Shown here: in pieces, positions 1-5,545 of the stretch | Layout of the letters: every line of letters begins with the position of its first letter | Numbering within the stretch: the stretch's first letter is position 1 | NCBI GenBank assembly: GCA_030668755.1 | Contig: DAOVEW010000041.1 | Location: forward strand, 1-7,264 | Direction of reading: 5' to 3' | Origin: Bacillota bacterium | Lineage (GTDB): Bacteria; Armatimonadota; Hebobacteria; Hebobacterales; Hebobacteraceae | Length of the DNA: 7,264 nucleotides | The notes under the pieces: generated by a model | What the model was told of the DNA's origin: nothing | Databases searched by the model: none | The model's input: the letters and a program-made list of their open reading frames with translations, nothing else | Made by a program: the position numbers and the translations under genes

Positions 1-608
1 TCTCACTCTGGGGACCGTGGGGCGAGGATCGCGTTTCGCTGCGGGCCGCGGGACGTCACCAGGCCTTCAACGCGGCGGCCGCGGCGGCGGCCGCGGCGGG
101 CGCCGGCGCGCCCGCGGAATGGATCCCCGCGGGCCTCGAGGCATTCGAGGCCGCGGACATGCGGGGGCGGATCAGCGAGGCCCCGGGGGGCTTCACTCTG
201 ATAGACGACTGCTACAACGCTGCGCCCGACTCGATGCGCGTGGCACTGGAGCTGCTCGCCGATCTCCCCGGCAACGACAAATGGGCCGTGCTGGGCGACA
301 TGAAGGAGCTGGGGCCGCTCGCCGCTGAGTGGCACAGAGAAGTGGGCGAGCTCGCGGTGAGCATGGGCATCACGGGTCTAATAGCATTGGGAGAGCTAGG
401 CCACCACATCGCCGAGGCGGCCCGTGGGCGGCTTCCTTCCGGCAGTGTGATCGAGGCCGCTGACATCGGCGAAGCCGCACAGGCGGCGGCAGACCGTCTG
501 CGTCCAGGGGACGTGGTGCTGGTGAAGGCGTCGCGAGCGATGAGGATGGAGGAGGTCGTGGCACGGCTCCTCGGACAGCCAGGGAGCGGGAGAGGGCAGT
601 CCGGATGA
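1..608 (+). CDS. murF: UDP-N-acetylmuramoyl-tripeptide--D-alanyl-D-alanine ligase MurF, 3' part
   Basis: Cytoplasmic ATP-dependent ligase that adds D-Ala-D-Ala to UDP-MurNAc-tripeptide, the last soluble step of precursor synthesis. The reading frame is open from base 3 to the TGA at 606-608 and gives 201 residues, against about 450 for the family. The N-terminal UDP-binding domain and most of the ATP-binding domain are therefore off the left edge. Residues counted from base 3: GRH at 17-19 with N23 (the GRHN..N element before domain 3), IDDCYNAAPDSM at 67-78, LGDMKELG at 97-104 and LVKASRAM at 173-180. All are MurF C-terminal landmarks. The usual YNANP reads YNAAP here. An Ala-rich run follows N23. 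The internal ATG at 159 is not the true start, because homology continues upstream of it to the edge. The stop overlaps the mraY start. The identification is firm; only the truncation limits it. Confidence 0.96.
   Translation, partial: SLWGPWGEDRVSLRAAGRHQAFNAAAAAAAAAGAGAPAEWIPAGLEAFEAADMRGRISEAPGGFTLIDDCYNAAPDSMRVALELLADLPGNDKWAVLGDMKELGPLAAEWHREVGELAVSMGITGLIALGELGHHIAEAARGRLPSGSVIEAADIGEAAQAAADRLRPGDVVLVKASRAMRMEEVVARLLGQPGSGRGQSG
71..117 (+). repeat. GCG/GCC-rich low-complexity tract inside murF
   Basis: Alternating GCG and GCC codons encode nine consecutive alanines (72-98), then a Gly-Ala-Gly-Ala-Pro-Ala stretch. It sits in the helix after GRHxxxN, which is Ala-rich in Mur ligases generally, so it is probably an expanded natural feature rather than a separate element. 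It contains two GCGGCCGC palindromes. Confidence 0.6.
588..596 (+). promoter_or_regulatory. Ribosome binding site of mraY
   Basis: The purine run GGGAGAGGG lies inside the 3' end of murF, 8 bases before the ATG at 605. It supports that ATG as the mraY start, together with the ATGA overlap with the murF stop. Confidence 0.7.
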
Positions 609-1588
609 GCCAGATCCTGTCGCCGCTAGAGATTGCGCTGATTCCCGCCGCCGCGCTGGTGCTGGTCGCGGCACTGGGGCCCCTCGCCATCCGGCTGCTG
701 AAGCGAGCGGGCGCCGAGCAGAGGGTGAGGGACGACGGGCCCCGCCGGCACCTGGAGAAGGCAGGCACCCCGACGATGGGCGGCGTGCTACTGCTCGGAG
801 CAGTGGTCGCCGCGTCGCTGGCCGCTCAGCGGTGGACGGCTGGTGCGGTGACACTTCGCGCTGTGACGCTCCTCGCCGTCCTCCTCGCGTTCGGCTGCAT
901 CGGCGCGGCCGACGACTGGATGAAGATCACGCGCGGCCGCTCGCTGGGCCTGCGGGCCCGCCACAAGGTCGTGCTCCAGTTGGTCGTTGCGGTAGTGTTC
1001 GTCTACGCCCTGGCCGGCGAGAGGGCCGCCGCGGCGCTTGGCGGGAATCCAGAGGTCGAGCCGCTCGGCCTCATCTGGGCAGGCTTCTGGGCGCTCGCGC
1101 TGGTGGCCACCTCCAACGCAGTTAACCTCGCGGACGGCCTCGACGGGCTGGCGGCGGGGCTCTGCGCAATAGGCGCGGCGGGCTTCGCCGTCCTCGCGCT
1201 GAAGGCCGGGGACCGGGAGACTGCCATCGTAGCCCTGGCGGTGGCCGGCGCGTGCGCTGGTTTCCTGGCCTACAACCATCATCCCGCCAAGGTGTTCATG
1301 GGAGACGTCGGCTCTCTGGCGCTTGGCGGCGCGCTGGCGGCGGTCGCCGCCCACCTGAACCAGCCTGTGGCGCTTGTAGGGCTTTGCCTCATCCCTTTCG
1401 TGGAGGAGCTCTCAGTCATCGTCCAGGTCATCTCGTTCAAGGTCACTGGCAGGCGGGTGCTGCGCATGAGCCCGCTGCACCATCATTTCGAGCTCTCCGG
1501 GTGGCCGGAGCGGCGCGTCGTAGTCGCGTTCTGGGTGACGGGGCTGATCGCCGCAGCGGCCGTCCTCGCCCTCTGTCTGATGACATGA
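605..1588 (+). CDS. mraY: Phospho-N-acetylmuramoyl-pentapeptide-transferase MraY
   Basis: Integral membrane enzyme that transfers phospho-MurNAc-pentapeptide from UDP to undecaprenyl phosphate, making lipid I on the inner face of the membrane. The protein has 327 residues, a little shorter than E. coli MraY (360) but normal for the family. Motifs in order: DDGPRRHLEKAGTPTMGG at 43-60, the acidic pair D103-D104 followed by K107, SNAVNLADGLDGLA at 170-183 (D177, D180), FMGDVGSLALGG at 231-242 with the third active-site Asp at D234, and MSPLHHHFELSGW at 288-300 carrying the His triad. About ten hydrophobic segments separate these, as expected. The lipid-linked product would go to MurG, which is not in this window. 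ATG at 605 overlaps the murF stop (ATGA) and has a good ribosome site. The stop overlaps murD in the same way. No key residue is missing. Confidence 0.98.
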   Translation: MSQILSPLEIALIPAAALVLVAALGPLAIRLLKRAGAEQRVRDDGPRRHLEKAGTPTMGGVLLLGAVVAASLAAQRWTAGAVTLRAVTLLAVLLAFGCIGAADDWMKITRGRSLGLRARHKVVLQLVVAVVFVYALAGERAAAALGGNPEVEPLGLIWAGFWALALVATSNAVNLADGLDGLAAGLCAIGAAGFAVLALKAGDRETAIVALAVAGACAGFLAYNHHPAKVFMGDVGSLALGGALAAVAAHLNQPVALVGLCLIPFVEELSVIVQVISFKVTGRRVLRMSPLHHHFELSGWPERRVVVAFWVTGLIAAAAVLALCLMT

Positions 1589-2979
1589 CCGAAGCCAACG
1601 CAGACAGCAACCAGCAGTTTTCGGGGAGGCGCGTGCACATCATCGGGCTCGGCGCCTGGGGAACCGGGCGCGCAACTGCGCGGGTGCTGGCCGCCCGGGG
1701 GGCCGGCGTCACAGTGTCGGACGTCAAGCCGGCGGATCAGCTCGCACAGGAGATCGCCGCGCTGGAGGGGACGGGCGTCGTCGTGCTGGCCGGCCGCGAT
1801 GCCTACCAGGGAATCGAGGAGTCGGACTTGGTGGTGCCCAGCCCGGGCGTCCCCCTCGACATCCCTCCCCTGCTGCGCGCCCAAGAGCGAGGCATACCGG
1901 TCGTCAGCGAGATAGAGGTCGCGTTCTGGATCGCGCCGTGCCCGATTGTCGCAATAACCGGGACGAAGGGGAAGACCACCACGACGGCACTGCTCGGCGA
2001 GCTCCTCCGCGGGGCGGGGAAGCCCGCGCTCGTCGGCGGGAACATCGGCCTTCCGCTGATCGCACTCGCCGACAGAGCGCGACCGGAGGATGTGCTCGTC
2101 GGAGAGGTGAGCAGCTTCCAGTTGGAGGCCGTCCGTGACTTCCGGCCGCGCGCCGCCGTTCTGCTGAACCTGTTCCCCGACCACCTCGACCGGCACGCAA
2201 CGATGCACGAGTATCGGGAGGCAAAGGCGAAGCTCTTCGCCAATCAAACGTCCGAGGATGCGGCCGTGATCAACCGCGACGACCCGGAGGCATGGGCCCT
2301 GCGGAGCCGAACCGAGGCCCGGCTCATGCCCTACAGTCTGACCGACCCGCAGCCGGACGGCGCCGACGTCGCCGACGGCTGGCTGCGGGTGGTCGGAGGC
2401 CGCGTGTGTCAAGCATCCGAGGTCCGCCTGCGCGGGAGGCACAACCTCGGCAACGTCCTCGCCGCGCTGGCCGCCGCGCGCGCGGTCGGCGCGTCTCTGG
2501 ACCGCGCGGGAGAGACGATCTCACGCTTCGAGGGGATCGAGCACCGGCTCGAAGTCGTGGCCGTCGGCGGCGGAGTGACGTTCGTCAACGACTCGCAGGC
2601 CACGACTCCCGAGGCGACGCTCGCGGCGCTCGACGCCTTCGCCGAGCACATCGTCCTGATCGCCGGCGGACGGGCCAAGGTGCACGACTTCCAAGGCCTC
2701 GGGGGCCGGATCGCCGAGCACGGGGCTTCTCTCGTTGTGCTCGGCGAGGCAGCCGAGGAGATCGCGGCCGCCGCCCAGGCGGCCGGCGCCGCCGACATCG
2801 CCCGCGCAGAGGGCCTTCGTCATGCGGTGCAGCTCGCCAGGGAGCGCTCGCAGCCTGGGGATGTCGTCTTGCTCTCCCCGGCGTGCGCCAGCTTCGACAT
2901 GTTCCAGAACATGGCCGAGCGAGGTCGGACGTTCAAGCGGATCGTGGCAGAGCTCACAGCCGAGGAAAGGACGCCCTAG
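1585..2979 (+). CDS. murD: UDP-N-acetylmuramoylalanine--D-glutamate ligase MurD
   Basis: Cytoplasmic Mur ligase that adds D-Glu to UDP-MurNAc-L-Ala. It has 464 residues, the normal family length. The N-terminal Rossmann-like domain starts with IIGLGAWGTGRA (19-30). The ATP loop is GTKGKTTTT at 126-134, with K in place of the commoner GTNGKST Asn. Then come EVSSFQLE (174-181), NLFPDHLDRH (195-204), the probable carbamylated lysine K214 in EYREAK, GRHNLGN (284-290) opening the C-terminal domain, HRLE (320-323), NDSQATT (335-341), AGGRAK (360-365) and LSPACASFDMF (430-440). DSQAT replaces the usual DSKAT. I chose ATG 1585 because it forms an ATGA overlap with the mraY stop and puts the GLG motif near residue 20. 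The frame is open further upstream to 1252, but that part only shadows mraY. The 20 bases before the start hold no Shine-Dalgarno sequence, so translation probably depends on coupling to mraY. Confidence 0.97.
   Translation: MTEANADSNQQFSGRRVHIIGLGAWGTGRATARVLAARGAGVTVSDVKPADQLAQEIAALEGTGVVVLAGRDAYQGIEESDLVVPSPGVPLDIPPLLRAQERGIPVVSEIEVAFWIAPCPIVAITGTKGKTTTTALLGELLRGAGKPALVGGNIGLPLIALADRARPEDVLVGEVSSFQLEAVRDFRPRAAVLLNLFPDHLDRHATMHEYREAKAKLFANQTSEDAAVINRDDPEAWALRSRTEARLMPYSLTDPQPDGADVADGWLRVVGGRVCQASEVRLRGRHNLGNVLAALAAARAVGASLDRAGETISRFEGIEHRLEVVAVGGGVTFVNDSQATTPEATLAALDAFAEHIVLIAGGRAKVHDFQGLGGRIAEHGASLVVLGEAAEEIAAAAQAAGAADIARAEGLRHAVQLARERSQPGDVVLLSPACASFDMFQNMAERGRTFKRIVAELTAEERTP
2962..2970 (+). 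promoter_or_regulatory. Ribosome binding site of ftsW
   Basis: GAGGAAAGG at the 3' end of murD lies 11 bases before the ATG at 2982. ftsW is the only gene before murB that does not overlap its predecessor (2-base gap), so this site rather than an ATGA overlap sets the start. Confidence 0.6.
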
Positions 2980-2981
2980 CA

Positions 2982-4148
2982 ATGTCGGTAGCACGACCGA
3001 TCCAGGTTCCACAGGCGCAGCTCGCCCCGGAGGAGAGAAGGAGGACGGACCTCGTCGTGCTCGTGCCCACGCTGGTGCTGGTGGCCCTTGGCATCGCCAT
3101 GGTCGTCAGCGCGGGCATTCCACTGGCGGCCGCGGACGAGAGCGAGGACATCGACTTCTATCTCAAGCGGGAGCTGCTCTTCGCCGCGCTCGGGCTTGCG
3201 ATGATGTGGGCCGTCATGCGGGCGCCCCTCGATGCCGTCCGCGACGGCGCGGGGGTCCTCCTAGCGGCGGCCGTGGGACTGCTGATTCTCGTGCTCTTCG
3301 TCGGCGTCGAGGTCAACGGGGCTCGCTCGTGGCTGCCGATCCCCTTCACCCCGTTTCGGTTTCAGCCGAGCGAGATGGCCAAGATCGTCCTCGTCATCGC
3401 CGCCGCGCGCTACTTCGCGAAGTTCCCGGCGGGCGTACCGACCTGGCGCCGCGCGCTGCCTCCCTTTGCGACCCTCGGCGTCGTCGCGGCGCTGGTCGCT
3501 GTGGAGCCCGACCTTGGAACCGCCGCCGTTCTCGTCGCGGCAATGCTCGTCTACTTCCACATCGCCGGGGCAAAGCTCCGCCACCTGATAGGGGCCGGCC
3601 TCCTTGGCCTTTCATTCGCCGCCGCGATGGCGTACTGCCATCCCTATCAGCTCGCGCGCATGAAGGCCTTCCTCTTCCGCACCGAGCTCGCCTCCAGCGG
3701 GGGATACCATACCACCCAGTCATTGATCGCAATGGGCTCCGGCGGGATGTTCGGGCGCGGGTACTGCGGCAGTGTGGAGAAGTACTTCTACCTGCCGGCC
3801 GCCATCCACGACTCGATCCTTGCAGTGATCGGGGAGGAGCTCGGCTTCGCCGCGACGGCTGCAATACTCGTGCTTTTCGGCATCCTAACGTGGCGCGGAA
3901 TGGCTATCGCGGCGCGCGCGCCGGACCGATTCTCCGGCCTGCTCGCGGTTGGAGTCACCTGTATGCTTGCGGTTCAGGCCTTGGTCCACGTGGCGGTGGC
4001 CACCGACTGCGCCCCGGCCACCGGTATGCCGCTCCCGTTCGTGAGCTACGGGGGGTCCTCGCTCGTCTTCTCCCTCATCGGCGTTGGACTGCTCCTGAAC
4101 GTTGCCCGAAAGCAGCGGGGCCGGCCCATCGGGCGGGAGGCGCCATGA
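2982..4148 (+). CDS. ftsW: Septal peptidoglycan polymerase FtsW (SEDS family)
   Basis: SEDS-family membrane glycosyltransferase that polymerises lipid II at the division septum, normally with a class B penicillin-binding protein partner. It has 388 residues and about ten hydrophobic segments. The first begins near residue 24, after a hydrophilic cytoplasmic tail. Visible SEDS motifs: NGARSWLPI (112-120), RFQPSEMAK (126-134), EPDLGTA (175-181), the QSLIAMGSGGMFGRG run (226-240), LPAAIHDSILAVIGEELGF (251-269) and GMPLPFVSYGGSSL (348-361). D257 aligns with the catalytic Asp of the usual HTDFIF element, but the flanking residues differ (IHDSIL). RodA and SpoVE are close relatives; the location in the dcw cluster between murD and murC favours FtsW. 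It starts 2 bases after the murD stop and overlaps murC by ATGA. The murG gene that normally follows is absent. Confidence 0.95.
   Translation: MSVARPIQVPQAQLAPEERRRTDLVVLVPTLVLVALGIAMVVSAGIPLAAADESEDIDFYLKRELLFAALGLAMMWAVMRAPLDAVRDGAGVLLAAAVGLLILVLFVGVEVNGARSWLPIPFTPFRFQPSEMAKIVLVIAAARYFAKFPAGVPTWRRALPPFATLGVVAALVAVEPDLGTAAVLVAAMLVYFHIAGAKLRHLIGAGLLGLSFAAAMAYCHPYQLARMKAFLFRTELASSGGYHTTQSLIAMGSGGMFGRGYCGSVEKYFYLPAAIHDSILAVIGEELGFAATAAILVLFGILTWRGMAIAARAPDRFSGLLAVGVTCMLAVQALVHVAVATDCAPATGMPLPFVSYGGSSLVFSLIGVGLLLNVARKQRGRPIGREAP
4135..4140 (+). promoter_or_regulatory. Ribosome binding site of murC
   Basis: GGGAGG in the last codons of ftsW sits 4 bases before the murC ATG at 4145. The spacing is short but usable. 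With the ATGA overlap it fixes the murC start and rules out the very long upstream open frame as coding. Confidence 0.65.
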
Positions 4149-5545
4149 CCGGGCGGGTCCACTTCGTCGGCATCGGCGGCATCGGGATGAGCGCGCTGGC
4201 GCAGATCCTGCTTGCCCGCGGCGTCCCCGTGTCGGGGTCGGATCTGCACGAATCTCCCATGACGGCTCAGCTTGCGTCGCTCGGAGCAGATGTGACGATC
4301 GGCCACCGATCCAATCTGGTGCAGGGGGCGGCCAGCGTCGTCGTGTCCGACGCCATCGGGCCCGACAACCCCGAGGTGGCCCGCGCTCGCTCCCTCGGAC
4401 TCCCCGTCAGGCGCCGCTCGGAGCTCCTGGCCGAGCTCATGTCCCGCGGCCGCGGCATCGCGGTATCCGGGACCCACGGCAAGACTACAGTGACGGCCAT
4501 GGTCGGCGCGATAGTCGCCGAGGCTGGGCTCGATCCCACCGTTGTCCTGGGCGGCGAGTACCCTCCGCTGGGGGGGAACGCGCGCGTCGGCGGCGGCGAA
4601 TGGTTCGCTGCGGAGGCCTGCGAAGCATATGAATCCTTCCTCGACCTCGAACCGGAGATCGCCGTAGTCACGAATATCGAGCCCGAACACCTCGACCACC
4701 ACAAGTCCCTGGAGCACCTGCGGCAGAGCTTCGTCGAGTTTCTCCACCGCGTGAGCCGCGGCGGCTCTCTCGTCTTGTGCGCAGACCGCCCGGAGCTGAC
4801 CGAGCTTCCGCTTCCCGCAGGCCGCAGGGTCATCTGGTACGGCACAGCCGAGCAGGCCGAGGTTCGAGGCGTGGAGATCGCGAGCTCGGGTCGGGAGGGA
4901 ACGTGTCTGCTCCACATCGAGGGGCGACCAGCCGGAGAGCTGCGCGTGAAGACGCCCGGCCGGCACAACCTGGTGAACGCGCTCGGCGCAGTGGCCGCGG
5001 CGCGGCAGACCGGAGCTTCGCTCGACGCGTGTAGGAGAGCGCTGGCGAAGTTCGTTGGCGTGGGCCGCCGGTTCGAGGTCCTGGGAGAGGCATCGGGTAT
5101 TGCGGTGGTGGACGATTACGCACACCATCCCACGGAGATCGCGGCGAGCATCTCCGCCGCGCGCGCGGCGTTTCCGGGGCAGCGCATCGTCGCCCTGTTC
5201 CAGCCGCACCTCTACTCCCGGACGCGGGACTTCGCGGGCGAGTTTGCGAGCGCGCTCGGCGAGGCCGACCTCACGATCCTCACCGAGATCTATCCCGCGC
5301 GCGAATCCCCAATCCCGGGCGTCACCTCGGGCATGATCGCCGATCACTACCGGCGTCGCTTCGGAAAGGATGCGCTGCTCGAGGTGGCGAAGGAGGCGCT
5401 GACGGCGGACGTGCCGGGAAACCTGCGATCGAGGGACGTGCTTCTGGTCATGGGCGCGGGCGATATCGGCGCGGTCGCGCACCATGTGCTCCACCGGCTC
5501 GGGGGCCCAGCCGCCGCGGAGCAGGAGGTGGTCGCGAAGCAATGA
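4145..5545 (+). CDS. murC: UDP-N-acetylmuramate--L-alanine ligase MurC
   Basis: Cytoplasmic ligase that adds L-Ala to UDP-MurNAc, the first amino acid of the stem peptide. It has 466 residues, the normal family length. The N-terminal nucleotide-sugar domain opens with HFVGIGGIGMSALA (6-19) and GSDLHES (31-37). The ATP loop is GTHGKTTVT at 109-117. EACEAYESFL (157-166) stands where many MurCs have EADESDGSFL. TNIEPEHLDHH (176-186) follows, with Glu in place of the usual Asp before HLD. GRHNLVNAL (272-280) begins the C-terminal domain, followed by GRRFEVLG (307-314), VVDDYAHHPTEI (321-332), FQPHLYSRTRDF (352-363) and EIYPARESPIPGV (381-393). DDYAHHPT and YPARE are typical of MurC and separate it from MurD and MurF. 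The frame stays open upstream to 2735, but that part only shadows ftsW and murD. Its product order in the pathway is MurB, then MurC, then MurD, and all three genes lie here. Confidence 0.97.
   Translation: MTGRVHFVGIGGIGMSALAQILLARGVPVSGSDLHESPMTAQLASLGADVTIGHRSNLVQGAASVVVSDAIGPDNPEVARARSLGLPVRRRSELLAELMSRGRGIAVSGTHGKTTVTAMVGAIVAEAGLDPTVVLGGEYPPLGGNARVGGGEWFAAEACEAYESFLDLEPEIAVVTNIEPEHLDHHKSLEHLRQSFVEFLHRVSRGGSLVLCADRPELTELPLPAGRRVIWYGTAEQAEVRGVEIASSGREGTCLLHIEGRPAGELRVKTPGRHNLVNALGAVAAARQTGASLDACRRALAKFVGVGRRFEVLGEASGIAVVDDYAHHPTEIAASISAARAAFPGQRIVALFQPHLYSRTRDFAGEFASALGEADLTILTEIYPARESPIPGVTSGMIADHYRRRFGKDALLEVAKEALTADVPGNLRSRDVLLVMGAGDIGAVAHHVLHRLGGPAAAEQEVVAKQ
5523..5530 (+). promoter_or_regulatory. 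Ribosome binding site of murB
   Basis: AGGAGGTG is a near-perfect Shine-Dalgarno sequence within the last codons of murC. It lies 11 bases from the ATG at 5542, slightly further than ideal. No in-frame start codon lies closer, so ATG 5542, with its ATGA overlap, remains the best choice. Confidence 0.65.

Noticed and set aside
71..117. GCGGCC-rich tract as a possible regulatory repeat or structured RNA
   Set aside because: It is in frame, codes for the Ala-rich helix expected after GRHxxxN in Mur ligases, and has no regular unit beyond alternating Ala codons.
17..328. A + strand 103-codon Gly/Arg-rich frame at the left end
   Set aside because: Out-of-frame reading of murF; the murF frame carries all the conserved motifs.
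1252..1584. An upstream extension of the murD frame beginning at GTG 1252
   Set aside because: It overlaps conserved mraY motifs in another frame and has no family similarity; ATG 1585 gives a normal MurD length.
1483..2442. A 319-codon minus-strand open frame opposite murD
   Set aside because: No recognisable motif and fully antisense to conserved MurD sequence.
2292..2981. An upstream extension of the ftsW frame over the second half of murD
   Set aside because: Arg-rich shadow translation of murD; ATG 2982 has a Shine-Dalgarno sequence and yields a normal FtsW.
2735..4144. An upstream extension of the murC frame running through all of ftsW
   Set aside because: The extension is Arg/Gly/Pro-rich shadow sequence without homology, overlapping real murD and ftsW coding sequence. 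The MurC motif GIGGIGMSALA begins right after ATG 4145.
4046..5542. A 498-codon open frame on the minus strand covering all of murC
   Set aside because: It is antisense to a gene with complete MurC motifs, has no recognisable domain, and is explained by the scarcity of stop codons in high-GC DNA.
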